Shown here: positions 18,789 to 28,044 of the stretch, in pieces
How the letters are laid out: the number at the start of each line of letters is the position of its first letter
How positions within the stretch are numbered: position 1 is the stretch's first letter
From: CAVRUD01 sp963849635
GTDB taxonomy: Bacteria > Chloroflexota > Chloroflexia > Thermomicrobiales > UBA6265
Length of the DNA stretch: 64,000 nt
NCBI GenBank assembly: GCA_963849635.1
Contig: CAWKIA010000039.1
Location: 100,999 to 164,998 of the forward strand
Reading direction: 5' to 3'
Made by a program: the position numbers and the translations under genes
Notes under the pieces: model-generated
The model's input: the letters and a program-made list of their open reading frames with translations, nothing else
Databases searched by the model: none
Told to the model about the DNA's origin: nothing

Positions 18789-19394
18789 CTAATTCTTGTC
18801 GGTAGCTTTCCAGACTTTGTCGACGACGGCGCGAGTCACGCTCGGAGCGTTGGCGTCGACGATTGGAAGGTTGTCCTTCCGCAGCTCTTCGAGCACGACA
18901 TCCTCAACGATGTGATTGATCTCTTGCACGGCGGCCGCATGCCCGGTGAGGCACTTCTCGGCCAACTTGGCGGTGGCGGTGTCTCCTAGGGCCGTTGCCG
19001 TTGTGTGCAGCATCGTGTGGCCGATCGCCGCCAGATTGAACGCGGTGTAGTCGTCTCGGAGAGCCTTCGAGATGCTCTCGGCACGAACCTTATCGATCAG
19101 TCCGGCGGCCTTGCCCAGGATCGTCGTGCCGACCTTGACAACTGGGTTGCCTGCTGTCGAGCCGATCTCAGATTGGCGCGCCTTCAGGGCATCACGATTG
19201 CCCTTGACCATGTCGTGGAATCGCTGCACTACCGGTGCAACTGTCGGGCTGTCCTTGGTGAGGGTAAGCTGTCGGTCAAGCGCCTCTTCCATGTGGCTTT
19301 CCAGCGCAACCATATCGCCTAGCCAATCGGCGATCGTCTTGCTTCCGGCATCAATCGGGGCGGACACAGTCGTCTGGGTTTCGCTCGCAGTCAT
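18789..19394 (-). CDS. ferritin-like (DUF892/YciF-type) helical protein
   Basis: 201 residues, almost all helical. Metal-site-like patterns are LESHMEEALDRQL near residue 32 and HAAAVQEINHIVEDVVLEEL near residue 152, with other His at IGHTMLH. These resemble the ExxH pattern of ferritin-like four-helix bundles of the YciE/YciF group, which are stress-linked. I cannot confirm all iron ligands, so the family call is moderate. ATG 19394 has GGAG nearby upstream (AAGGAGAAGATTT on the minus strand). Stands alone, convergent with the preceding gene. Confidence 0.55.
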   Translation of the reverse strand: MTASETQTTVSAPIDAGSKTIADWLGDMVALESHMEEALDRQLTLTKDSPTVAPVVQRFHDMVKGNRDALKARQSEIGSTAGNPVVKVGTTILGKAAGLIDKVRAESISKALRDDYTAFNLAAIGHTMLHTTATALGDTATAKLAEKCLTGHAAAVQEINHIVEDVVLEELRKDNLPIVDANAPSVTRAVVDKVWKATDKN

Positions 19395-19549
19395 AAATCT
19401 TCTCCTTAGTTGCGCTGCTCGTTCCAGCGTCGAACCACCCTTGGTTCGCTTTCGAGCTACGCAATCGACGTTCCACAGTCGAGCCTGCTTGCGCTTTCTC
19501 GCGCCGTGAAACGTGTCAAAAGGAGATTTAGGCTACACAAGAGAGAAAC

Positions 19550-20467
19550 CTAGCTCGCCTGGGAGTTCGCCACCGGCGCGAATTCATCCCGCTCTGGATG
19601 AGCGAAGTGAAGCCGCCGTCGCAGTCGCACCGTGATGATGCCGGCGCGCGGGGCGAAGAGGTAAACCAGAAGGAAAACGCCCGTCGCTACAAGAACGACG
19701 CTCGCGCCAGACGCATATCCCCAGTAGTACGACAGGTAGAGTCCCAAGATCCCGGATGCCGCGCCTAATCCGGCGGCCAGCGTGGTCATGACGGCCAGTT
19801 GATCGGTCAAGAGTCGAGCGGTGGCCGCGGGTGTTACCAACATAGCGAGGACGAGCACGTTCCCGACCGTTTGCAGTGAGACGACGATCGCCAGCGAGAG
19901 CATCAGCAAAAAGAGCTGATCGTAGTGCCATAGCCGAAGTCCGCTCGCCTGAGCAAACGTCCGATCGAACGCGACGGTAACGAGTTCGCGCCGGAAGGCG
20001 TACATCGTGACCAGGACTACCACTCCGACGAGACCAGTCAGGAGCAGGTCGTCGCGAGTCACGCCCAGGATCGTGCCAAGCAAGAACGCATTGAGGTCCC
20101 GCGCATATGCGTCTTGGGTTGAAATCAAGACGATGCCCAGGGCGAACGCCCCTGCGAAGAGCACGCCGATCGCTGTGTCGTTCGTGATTCTGCCGCCTTG
20201 CGAGACTGCGCCGATGATCGTCGAGACGATCACCGCGGCCAGCAGCGCTCCAAGCAAAAAATTACCTCCGAAGATAAAGGCAATGACCACGCCCGGAAAG
20301 ATCGCGTGGGCGAGGGCGTCGCCCATGAAGGCCAGACCCCGGAGAATCACGAAGGTGCCGGTCACTCCGCAGATGACTCCGACCATCGTGATGGCAATGA
20401 ACGCGTGTTGCATGAATTGGCGCTGCCAGGGGTCCGCCAGCCAATCGAGTATTAATCCCGGACTCAT
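19550..20467 (-). CDS. metal ABC transporter permease (ABC-3 family, Zn/Mn type)
   Basis: 305 residues with about eight hydrophobic segments spread through the length, as in ZnuB/MntB permeases. Typical family stretches are GDALAHAIFPGVVIAF and the late LVTPAATARLLTDQLA. Its start overlaps the stop of the ATPase gene upstream (ATGA), showing translational coupling. Metal identity (Zn, Mn or Fe) cannot be read from sequence; the adjacent Fur-family gene suggests metal-responsive control. No solute-binding protein gene is in the window. Confidence 0.88.
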   Translation of the reverse strand: MSPGLILDWLADPWQRQFMQHAFIAITMVGVICGVTGTFVILRGLAFMGDALAHAIFPGVVIAFIFGGNFLLGALLAAVIVSTIIGAVSQGGRITNDTAIGVLFAGAFALGIVLISTQDAYARDLNAFLLGTILGVTRDDLLLTGLVGVVVLVTMYAFRRELVTVAFDRTFAQASGLRLWHYDQLFLLMLSLAIVVSLQTVGNVLVLAMLVTPAATARLLTDQLAVMTTLAAGLGAASGILGLYLSYYWGYASGASVVLVATGVFLLVYLFAPRAGIITVRLRRRLHFAHPERDEFAPVANSQAS

Positions 20468-21283
20468 CGAGCATCCTGCAGTTCAACAATTCGTGCAGTC
20501 GCGACCACCGGGAGCTCCGAAGCGGAGTGCGCCGGAACTAGTATCGCTTGGCCGCCGAACGTCTCCCTGAGATTTTCCTCAGTCAAGACCTCGGATGGCG
20601 GTCCCAATGCGACCGACCTGCGGTTGACAAGCAAGATGCGATCGGAGATTTGGGCGGCCTGGGTGAGATCGTGGGTGGCGAACAGGATAGTCATACCTTG
20701 AGCACGAAATCCGCGGAACAGGCTCAACAGGAGCTCCTGAGTCGGAGCGTCGACGCCGCCGAACGGTTCATCGAGCAGCATCAAGTCGCCGCCCTGCAGG
20801 ATGGCCCGGGCGAGGAAGACCCGCTGCTGTTGGCCCCCGGAAAGGGTACCGATTTGGACGGGAGCCAGATGGGCAATGCCCACCTGGTCAAGGGCATGCA
20901 GCGCCGCCTGCCGGTCCGCCGCTCCCCGTGGCCGCCAGCGCGGCTGTCTCCGAAAGCGACCCATCATGGCGACGTCGAGCACGCTGACCGGAAAAGTCCA
21001 GTCCACTCCCGCTCGCTGGGGAACATAGACGACCGACGGATCGGGGCAGCCAATTCGCGAAACCGCGCAATCTGGCGACGCCGTGCGACGGCGGCAGAAT
21101 CCCAGCGATGACGCGCAGGATGGTGCTCTTCCCGGCGCCATTTGGGCCAACCAGGCTGACGATCTCGGCCGGTCGAATCGTGGCACAGATGTCTTCGATG
21201 GCGGACCGCTGGCCGAAGTGAACCGAAACGTCGTTCAGCTCCAGGAGTGCGGGATCGCCAGGGTGTGCCGATGACGAGATCAT
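20464..21283 (-). CDS. metal ABC transporter ATP-binding protein (Zn/Mn type), one frameshift
   Basis: Energy-coupling subunit for the downstream permease. Walker A is VGPNGAGKST, followed after the frame change by VVYVPQR, signature LSGGQQQRV, Walker B LMLLDEP and H-loop FATHD. The frame moves by one base near 21045-21075, between ARLRGFANWLPRS and DPSVVYVPQR; the 820-nt length fits one inserted base. Restored length is about 272 residues, normal for the family. ATG 21283 lacks a good ribosome site, so the start is uncertain. Sequence error is the likeliest explanation. Confidence 0.83.
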
Positions 21284-21379
21284 GGGGGCGGAACCGGAAC
21301 CTTTCGAACGGGCGTAGCGTTGAGACAGGGAAGATCGCCGGTCTGCCGTAAGGTGGACCGGTCCATGGAGACTAGCAAT

Positions 21380-21398
21380 ATTGAGACGTTGTGTCAAT
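21380..21398. promoter_or_regulatory. 19-bp imperfect palindrome, possible Fur-family box
   Basis: ATTGAGACGTTGTGTCAAT is symmetric at 7 of 9 base pairs around its centre. It lies about 100 nt upstream of the metal-ABC ATPase start and 40 nt beyond the stop of the Fur-family gene. Size and location fit an operator for that repressor. It is not a textbook Fur or Zur box, so the assignment is inference. Confidence 0.35.
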
Positions 21399-21440
21399 AA
21401 GCGATCGGGGAGGAGGTGGGAGCCAATCAGGGCTAGGTGA

Positions 21441-21923
21441 CTACGCCGATTGGCGCCCTAGCGAATCCGGGCGCTGGCACGATGGACACACGCCGAATAC
21501 TTCGAGCAGATGACCACTTATCGCATAGTCGGTATTCCGGCGCAGGTCGTTGACGAGTTCATCGACCGGGCAGGCGGTGAATGCCACGGTCGAGCCACAG
21601 CCGGAGCACACCAGATGATGGCGGTGACCAGGAGTGCCGACAACATAGGCGGGGTGTCCGCCAGGCTGGAGGATCCGGGTGACGACATCGATCGAGGCCA
21701 GGATCTCGAGTGTTCGATAGACCGTTGCCCGCCCCAACGAACCATCCCCCGACCGAACGACCGCGACCAGTTGCTCGGCGGTGAACGGCCGGTCGTACTG
21801 AAGAACAGACTCGACCACGGCGAGTCGGGGCGCGGTCGAGCGATAGCCATGACGAGTGAGCGCCTCAACGACCTGGGCCACCGTCGGGTTTTCCTGCTTG
21901 CCGAAACCTGAATGATTATTCAC
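21441..21923 (-). CDS. Fur-family metal-responsive repressor (Zur/Mur-like)
   Basis: 160 residues. The winged-helix half has the family patterns GYRSTAPRLAVVESVL and RATVYRTLEIL. The dimerisation half has HRHHLVCSGCGS and a second CPSC motif near the C-terminus, giving the CxxC pairs of the structural zinc site. GTG 21923 is placed at the first residues before the conserved helix; no ribosome site precedes it, so translation may be leaderless. Position just upstream of the Zn/Mn-type ABC genes makes Zur the best guess, with manganese or iron sensing not excluded. Confidence 0.85.
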   Translation of the reverse strand: MNNHSGFGKQENPTVAQVVEALTRHGYRSTAPRLAVVESVLQYDRPFTAEQLVAVVRSGDGSLGRATVYRTLEILASIDVVTRILQPGGHPAYVVGTPGHRHHLVCSGCGSTVAFTACPVDELVNDLRRNTDYAISGHLLEVFGVCPSCQRPDSLGRQSA

Positions 21924-22070
21924 GTGAGGAAGCGTATCACATCGCCGGCTCGGTCTCAGGATCGGCGGGCCGGAACGTACCCCATGATCCGCGTGCGACA
22001 ATGTGTGTTCATATGGGCGCCATACCAAGGCGCGACGAGGCCACTTGTGGGACCTGAGGCAGCACGACCA

Positions 22071-24179
22071 ATGAAGGTTCGAAAGGCTCAATTTGACGTG
22101 AAAAAAGATTCGTGGCCGCGTCAAGTGACGCTGAAGTTAGCGGCCGCGGCCGCGCTCATCGTCGTCGCGGCACTCATTGGCGGCATGCTCTCTACGAACG
22201 GTGCCGTCGCCCAGGCGACCAAGTCAGTCGAGTGGGCTCGATACGATGTGACGATCGATGTGCGCCCCAACGGAACCTTCCATGTGACCGAGGAGCAGAC
22301 GGTTGACTTCCGCGGCGGGCCATTCCGAACTGGCTTTGCGCACATCCCGCTGACCCGGATCGACAGCATCGGCGGCGTTCGCATCAGTGTCGACGAGGAC
22401 GGCGCACTGACGCCGCTTACACTGGTCGACGAGGACGACTACGATGCCGATCCCGGGACGTTCGCATACGCGATTACGAGCACCGAGGTGCGCATCGACT
22501 ATGCGTTCTCGCCGGTGACGAACGCTGAGCGTCTCATCGTGATCGAGTACGACGTCGGTGGCGCCCTGCGGGTCTATCCAAACGAAGATCCCCCGAATCA
22601 GCAAATCCGCTGGACTGCAGTCGATAGCGGAGTTACCGAGGTCGCCCCGGTTCGCGAGTCGACCGTCACCGTCAATCTGCCGACGGCGGTCGATCTTGCT
22701 CAAGTGGTGGTCGGTGGTGACTTCGAGGGCGATGCCGCCACATACTCGAGCGACGGACAGTCCTTCACCTTCAGCGCCTCAAACATTGAAGACGGTGAGG
22801 ATCTCATCGTCGGACTTCAGTTCCCGCCGGTCGCGAACGCCGCCGCACCGACCTGGCAGCAGCGCGACGACGCCCAGCGCCAGAAAGACGAAGAGAACGA
22901 AGAGCGATCGGCGCTGCTCAACCTGATGTTCCTGGGCGGGGGACTCCTGCTCGCAGTCGCCGGCGGGATAGGTGTCTATGGTCTCTGGTACACCAAGGGG
23001 CGCGATCCGCATACGGGTCTTGTAGCTGAGTTCCTGCCGGCCCCTCCTGACGACCTGGCGCCGGGAGCGGCCGGAGCGCTGCTCGATGAGGAGGTCAATG
23101 AGCGCGACGTCGTCGCGACCTTGCTCGATCTGAGCCACAACGGCGCCGTCTCGATCCAGGAGACCGAAGCATCGGGTGTTCTCGGGATCGGTGGCCGGAC
23201 CGATTTCAAGCTGACGCTTCAGGATCAGAGCAAGGTCACCCGCGAGCTCGATCGTGATCTCCTCAAAGTGCTGTTCGGCAACGATCCCCAAAACGGTGCG
23301 ACGAAGAACCTGAGCGAGGTCCGCCGCCAGTTCGATGCATATCGGGACACCCTGGCCGACGATCTGTACGCGGAACTCGTCTCGCGGGGTTACTTCATCG
23401 GCTCCCCGAAGAGCACACGAGAGCGGTGGGGCCGGATCGGCAAACGACTGCTCATTGCCTCGATCATCGCCGGCGTGGCCTTGCTATTCGCATTCGCTGG
23501 TAACGCCATTCTTGTGATCATTCCGATTGTCGCCCTGATCGTGCTGTCGTTTGTGTTGATGCGCCTGAGCCGGGCGATGCCGCGAAAGACGCCCGCGGGC
23601 GCCGAGGCGGCGGCCAAGTGGCAGGCATTTCGCCGCTATCTGGACGACATCGAAAAGTACGAGCAGCTCGACGAGACAAAGGCGATCTTCGATCGCAATC
23701 TTCCCTACGCGGTCGCGTTTGGGTTGCAAGAGTCCTGGGTGGGCAAGTTCGCCCAAGTGAGCGCTCCGACGCCAGACTGGTTCGAAGGGATTCCCGGCGG
23801 AAGCTTTGGGGGCGACATCTTCGATATGGGGCCGAGCAGCGGACGGAGACGCCGGCGCGGTGGCACCACCTGGGGGGGAGGTACCTTCGGTGGTGGAATC
23901 GGCGGGAGTTCCTGGGATCGAGATGGTTCCGGGGGCGGCGGATTCGACATGCCGGACGTCGACATGCCCGACATGCAGGACGTCAGTGACCGGACTGGCA
24001 AGGGTCTCCAGGGTTCAAGCGATAGCCTGATGGGTTTGCTCAACGTCGCCGGCGCGGTCTTTGGCGCAATGGCCAGTGGCGGCGGAAGCAAGAGCGGTCG
24101 TGGTGGTGGATTCGGCGGATTCTCCGGTGGCGGCCGATCGGGAGGTTCGTCTGGTGGCGGATCGCGCGGATTCGGATAG
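22071..24179 (+). CDS. DUF2207 domain membrane protein
   Basis: 702 residues. A signal segment at residues 20-40 is followed by an extracytoplasmic beta-rich DUF2207 domain (about 50-270, opening VEWARYDVTIDVRPNGTFHV). A membrane helix near 285-305 (LMFLGGGLLLAVAGGIGVYG) leads to a cytosolic winged-helix-like region starting REVN-type NERDVVATLLDLSHNG. A hairpin of two membrane helices near 465-500 is next, then a glycine-rich tail with many GGG and SGG repeats that ends GGGSRGFG. The glycine tail is typical of the family. Function unknown. The gene overlaps the start of the glycosyltransferase by 26 nt. Confidence 0.8.
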   Translation: MKVRKAQFDVKKDSWPRQVTLKLAAAAALIVVAALIGGMLSTNGAVAQATKSVEWARYDVTIDVRPNGTFHVTEEQTVDFRGGPFRTGFAHIPLTRIDSIGGVRISVDEDGALTPLTLVDEDDYDADPGTFAYAITSTEVRIDYAFSPVTNAERLIVIEYDVGGALRVYPNEDPPNQQIRWTAVDSGVTEVAPVRESTVTVNLPTAVDLAQVVVGGDFEGDAATYSSDGQSFTFSASNIEDGEDLIVGLQFPPVANAAAPTWQQRDDAQRQKDEENEERSALLNLMFLGGGLLLAVAGGIGVYGLWYTKGRDPHTGLVAEFLPAPPDDLAPGAAGALLDEEVNERDVVATLLDLSHNGAVSIQETEASGVLGIGGRTDFKLTLQDQSKVTRELDRDLLKVLFGNDPQNGATKNLSEVRRQFDAYRDTLADDLYAELVSRGYFIGSPKSTRERWGRIGKRLLIASIIAGVALLFAFAGNAILVIIPIVALIVLSFVLMRLSRAMPRKTPAGAEAAAKWQAFRRYLDDIEKYEQLDETKAIFDRNLPYAVAFGLQESWVGKFAQVSAPTPDWFEGIPGGSFGGDIFDMGPSSGRRRRRGGTTWGGGTFGGGIGGSSWDRDGSGGGGFDMPDVDMPDMQDVSDRTGKGLQGSSDSLMGLLNVAGAVFGAMASGGGSKSGRGGGFGGFSGGGRSGGSSGGGSRGFG

Positions 24180-24957
24180 CCGCCCGCCCAACCACGCGGC
24201 TGACGTTGACGTACTTGACGTCCCTGTCCGCGCCGGCCCGGCCTGCGTGGTGGAGACCGAGATCAGAAGGTTTCTGAGCAATCCGTGGAACGGCGAATGC
24301 CGCCACGTGGCGACGGTCAATCCAGAGTACGTCGTGACTGCGCGAGCTGATTCGGCCTTCCTCGCGGCGCTTCGATCAGCCGATCTCAACACAGTCGACG
24401 GCGTCGGTGTACTCCTGGCCGCGCGCCTGCTCAGTCCGGCTGGAAAGCAGGCTGAACGGCTGAGTGGCGTGCACCTCGTCGAGTCCCTTACCCGCACGAG
24501 CGCCAGCGACGGCGCCCCGATCTACTTCTTGGGCGCAGGACCGGGCGTCGCGGCTGCGGCGATCGCCAAGCTGCGTTCGAGGTGGCCGGATGCCCTTGTC
24601 GCGGGCTCATGGGACGGTGGACGGCCGGATTCCGCCGATGACGCCGAAGCAATCGAGCGTATCGGCGCCTCGGGTGCAAGGACTCTTTTCGTCGCGTATG
24701 GGGCAATCGGCCAGGTCGCATTCATCGAGCGGAACCGAGACCGCCTCGCCCAGGTGGGCGTGCGGCTAGCGATCGGGATCGGCGGTTCTCTGGACATGAT
24801 TTCAGGAAAGACGCCGCGAGCTCCGCGAATCGTCCAACGGGTTGGCCTGGAATGGCTGTACAGGCTGGCAATCGAGCCCTGGCGGTGGCGGCGTCAGTTA
24901 GCGCTCCCGCGGTTTGCCGCACTTGTTGTGTGGTATCGGCTCGCCGGCAAGACATGA
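24154..24957 (+). CDS. WecG/TagA/CpsF family glycosyltransferase
   Basis: Transfers an N-acetylmannosamine-type sugar to a lipid-linked acceptor in cell-wall polymer synthesis (family knowledge). 267 residues. The family core is visible: VATVNPEYVV near residue 52, LNTVDGVGVLLAARLL, IYFLGAGPGVA and the late GIGGSLDMISGKTPRAPRIV and GLEWLYRL motifs. GTG 24154 is set by GGAGG at 24141-24145 with 8-nt spacing, placing the start inside the DUF2207 gene. The first 20 residues are poorly conserved. Overlap implies co-expression with the DUF2207 protein; the meaning is unclear. Confidence 0.87.
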   Translation: MADRADSDSRPPNHAADVDVLDVPVRAGPACVVETEIRRFLSNPWNGECRHVATVNPEYVVTARADSAFLAALRSADLNTVDGVGVLLAARLLSPAGKQAERLSGVHLVESLTRTSASDGAPIYFLGAGPGVAAAAIAKLRSRWPDALVAGSWDGGRPDSADDAEAIERIGASGARTLFVAYGAIGQVAFIERNRDRLAQVGVRLAIGIGGSLDMISGKTPRAPRIVQRVGLEWLYRLAIEPWRWRRQLALPRFAALVVWYRLAGKT

Positions 24958-25057
24958 CGGGTCGTTGTGGTATCCACTGGTGGCGACGACTATGCTTCGC
25001 ACCCGATAGGCCCATGACCTTGACAGTATCTAGTTTCGCGGTTGGAGCGAAGTAGCG

Positions 25058-26353
25058 GTGTCCGAAGACCGACTTGATGCGATTGTGGTCGGAGCTGGAC
25101 CGGCCGGTGTGTCGGCCGCCCGGGAGCTGGCGAGCGCCGGACTGGCGCCGGTGGTGCTGGAGCGCGGAGCGTTCCCGGGTTCGAAAAACATCTGGGGTGG
25201 GATTCTCTACCGAAATCCGACTGAGGAGATGATCCCCGGCTTCGAGGGCTCGGCCCCGCTCGAACGGCCGATCATCGAGCAGCGCTACCTCATGCTGACG
25301 GAGGATGCTCTGCTCGGGGCAACCTACCGCTCGATGCAGTTCGCTCAGCCTCCATATAACGCCTACTCGGTGCTGCGCTCACCGTTCGACCGCTGGCATG
25401 CCGAGACCGCCGAAGCGGCCGGTGCCGAGATCTACCCGGAGTTCACCGTCACAGATCTGCTCTGGGAAGATGGCCGGGTGGCCGGCGTCACGACCGGCGA
25501 GCCCGATGGCGAGTTATGGGCGAACGTCGTCGTGCTGGCCGACGGTGCGAACTCCCTCCTCTCGCAAAAAGCCGGGCTCCACCAGGAGTGGGATCCGATC
25601 GACCAGGCGTTGGTCGCCAAGGAACTCATTCGGCTTCCTGCGTCCGTGATCGAGGATCGATTCAACCTGCCCGAAGGGCTGGGCACTGCTCTGGAGATCT
25701 TTGGCGAGTCGACCTGGGGTCTGCTCGGGTATGGCTTCATCTACACCAATAAGGACTCGCTTTCGGTCGGGACCGGGGCGTTGCTCACCGACTTGATCGA
25801 AACCGGCCGCAACGTCAATGACATGCTCGACCGGTTCAAGCGCCACCCCGCCATCGCTCCGCTCCTCCAGGGCGGGGAGACGATCGAGTACGCGGCCCAT
25901 TTGATTCCAGAGGGCGGTTACAACCGCCTTCCTCAAATCTACGCCGACGGTGTAGTCGTCGTTGGTGACGCGGCGGGCTTCGTCAATCCGCTCAACCGCG
26001 AGGGCGTCAACCTGGCGATGCTGTCCGGGAAGCTGGCCGCTCAGGCGATCGTTGAAGCCGCCGCGAAAGGTGACTTCTCGGCTGCCTCGCTGTCGCGGTA
26101 TCGGGAGTTGGTCGACGACAGTGTGATCATGGAGGATCTGTACAAGATCCGGAACGTGACACCGTTCGCCCATGAACGACCGCATCTCTTCCGCGATTAC
26201 CCTGAACTGGCATCGTCGATCGCGCGCGAGTATCTGACAGTCGACGGCTCCTCAAAGAAGGTGAAGCAGCGCAAGATCGCGAACCTCGTCCGCGATGTGC
26301 CCAAGCGCCGGCTGCTAGGCGATCTTCTCGGGGCCGCGCGATCGTTGACATAA
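25058..26353 (+). CDS. fixC: FAD-dependent oxidoreductase, FixC/ETF-quinone oxidoreductase family
   Basis: 431 residues. FAD-binding motif VVGAGPAGVSAA at residues 10-21, the family stretch GSKNIWGGILY near 45, and the second FAD motif GVVVVGDAAGFVNPLNREGVNLAM near 305, written in parts here as VVVGDAAGF and REGVNLAM. FixC accepts electrons from the FixAB flavoprotein and passes them to quinone or, by bifurcation, to ferredoxin. No fixA, fixB or fixX lies nearby, so the partner must be encoded elsewhere or the protein is a FixC-like dehydrogenase. GTG start with a GGAG about 10 nt upstream. Confidence 0.83.
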   Translation: MSEDRLDAIVVGAGPAGVSAARELASAGLAPVVLERGAFPGSKNIWGGILYRNPTEEMIPGFEGSAPLERPIIEQRYLMLTEDALLGATYRSMQFAQPPYNAYSVLRSPFDRWHAETAEAAGAEIYPEFTVTDLLWEDGRVAGVTTGEPDGELWANVVVLADGANSLLSQKAGLHQEWDPIDQALVAKELIRLPASVIEDRFNLPEGLGTALEIFGESTWGLLGYGFIYTNKDSLSVGTGALLTDLIETGRNVNDMLDRFKRHPAIAPLLQGGETIEYAAHLIPEGGYNRLPQIYADGVVVVGDAAGFVNPLNREGVNLAMLSGKLAAQAIVEAAAKGDFSAASLSRYRELVDDSVIMEDLYKIRNVTPFAHERPHLFRDYPELASSIAREYLTVDGSSKKVKQRKIANLVRDVPKRRLLGDLLGAARSLT

Positions 26354-26376
26354 GAGACTCGAGTGTGGAGAAGCCG

Positions 26377-26779
26377 ATGACCGAGTTGGATGGTTTGCTC
26401 AATGAGCGCTGCGTGGCCTGCCGGCGTGACTCTCCCAGGGTTACCGAGCAGGAGGCGGAGTCGCTCGGCAAACTGATCCCAGATTGGCAAAGAGTAGAGG
26501 TCGACGGTGTGCCCCGGCTAGAGCGCACATTTAGGACGAAGATCTATCCGCAGGCGCTCAAAATTACCCAAATGGTAGGCGAGTTGGCCGAAATCGAAGG
26601 ACATCACCCGGTGATCCGGACCGAGGCTCGACGCGTAACGGTGACGTGGTGGACGCATGCGATTCGCTGGGCTTCACCGCAACGACTACATCATGGCGGC
26701 GAAAACGGATGAGATTGCGTCCAGGGTTCTTGGAGCGCCATTGAGCAACGCCGAAGACGGCGGACAGTCGCACGAATAG
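26377..26779 (+). CDS. pterin-4a-carbinolamine dehydratase, one frameshift
   Basis: Recycles 4a-hydroxytetrahydropterin; in bacteria partner of pterin-dependent hydroxylases or of molybdopterin routes. The family motif EGHHPVI with its catalytic His pair, and TVTWWTHAI, are present. The frame shifts at 26668: removing one T (CGCGGG for CGCTGGG) restores RGLHRNDYIMAAKTDEIA, the normal C-terminus, with stop at 26777-26779 and 133 residues. As written the frame stops at 26712 with an unrelated tail. The N-terminal CVACRRDSPRVTEQE is also typical. ATG 26377 has GGAG 6 nt upstream. Confidence 0.82.
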
Positions 26780-26838
26780 TGATGCGAATCTCTAAGTCAG
26801 CAAACGATCAGAATTACTCTGCAAAAAGGAGCACAAGC

Positions 26839-28038
26839 GTGTCGAAGAGGTTCTCGTGGGTCATCGTGCTGATCGTTGTGCTCACTCCATTATTTGGCCG
26901 GGCCGAGCGCGTGGTCGCCCAGGACGGTGTGGACGGTTCGACCTACACCAGCCCGACCTACCACTGGTCGATCTCCTGGGGTGACGAGTGGGAGGTCGTC
27001 GAAGTCAGTTCGGAGGGCGGGTACGACTACCTCGAACTCACTGACCAGTTGAGCTACATCTACTTTGAAGCGTACGAAGAATTCGGCGGCAACGCACTTG
27101 ACTGCGTCGCGGACGAAGAGAGCGATCTTGCGGCGGAAGACGGGATCGCCGACATCAAGATCGGCACCGACGTCGGAGGTGATCCGATCACCGGTGGCGA
27201 CGAAGCCAACGCCTATGCCGTCTACACGATGTCGTTCACGGATACCGATGATATCCAGACCGATCTGGTTGAGTACACCGAATGTTGGACCCTGGTCGAC
27301 GGCGAGGCCGTCCTCGAGGTCGGGCAGATCACTGTTCGCGATGCGTACAACGATGCCTCCCCGGTGGCCCAGGACCTTCTGCGGGGCGTCACCCTTCCCG
27401 GCGAAGAGCCGGTAGAGCCAGAGGACACGTCGGGCGACGACAGCGACGAGGAGGATGAGCCGGACGTATTGTCCGCGAGGGACGTCAAGGACGCCGCCGA
27501 ATCTGCATTCGAGGACGTAGCGGTCTTTTACCGGCAGGCGTTCGAGGACGAAGACATCTTCTATGTGGCTCCATTCATGGAGATCATCGAAGGCGAGTCC
27601 GAGGCGCCTTGCTCCGAGGGCGCGATCCACCCTGGCGTGGGCTCGTTCTACTGTGGACTGAACCTGACGATCTACTTCGACCTTGAGCTTGAGGTTGGTG
27701 ACGCCGAAACGGGGGGCATTGCCTCGCCGTACTACACCCTCGGCCACGAGGCAGGGCACGACGTTCAGATGCAACTCGGCATCATCTTGAGTGACACCTT
27801 GTCGGTCGAAAAAGAGCTCGAAGCGGACTGCATGGCGGGCGCGTTCCTGGCCTGGGAGATCGAAGAGGGCAAGCTCACCGAGGACGACTTCTTTGTTCTC
27901 CTTGATCTAGTCAATAACCTTGGCGATCCCGAGGGCACGTCCGCCTCCCACCCAAATGCCCACGGCATGGGCTCGCAGCGCGTTGCCATGGTCCTGCGTG
28001 GGTATTACAACGGTATCGGTGCCTGCGGAACGTTCTAG
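26839..28038 (+). CDS. secreted neutral zinc metallopeptidase (YpfJ family)
   Basis: 399 residues from GTG 26839, which follows AAAGGAG at 26825-26831 with 7-nt spacing. Residues 1-28 are a signal peptide (FSWVIVLIVVLTPLFG, then VVAQDG). An acidic linker near 200-215 (DTSGDDSDEEDEPD) separates an N-terminal domain of unknown role from the peptidase domain. That domain has the zinc motif GHEAGHDVQ near residue 315 and the third-ligand region EKELEADCMAGAFLAW, with SHPNAHGMGSQR near the C-terminus. Substrates are unknown. Not obviously linked to the pterin dehydratase upstream. Confidence 0.85.
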   Translation: MSKRFSWVIVLIVVLTPLFGRAERVVAQDGVDGSTYTSPTYHWSISWGDEWEVVEVSSEGGYDYLELTDQLSYIYFEAYEEFGGNALDCVADEESDLAAEDGIADIKIGTDVGGDPITGGDEANAYAVYTMSFTDTDDIQTDLVEYTECWTLVDGEAVLEVGQITVRDAYNDASPVAQDLLRGVTLPGEEPVEPEDTSGDDSDEEDEPDVLSARDVKDAAESAFEDVAVFYRQAFEDEDIFYVAPFMEIIEGESEAPCSEGAIHPGVGSFYCGLNLTIYFDLELEVGDAETGGIASPYYTLGHEAGHDVQMQLGIILSDTLSVEKELEADCMAGAFLAWEIEEGKLTEDDFFVLLDLVNNLGDPEGTSASHPNAHGMGSQRVAMVLRGYYNGIGACGTF

Positions 28039-28044
28039 CGATCG

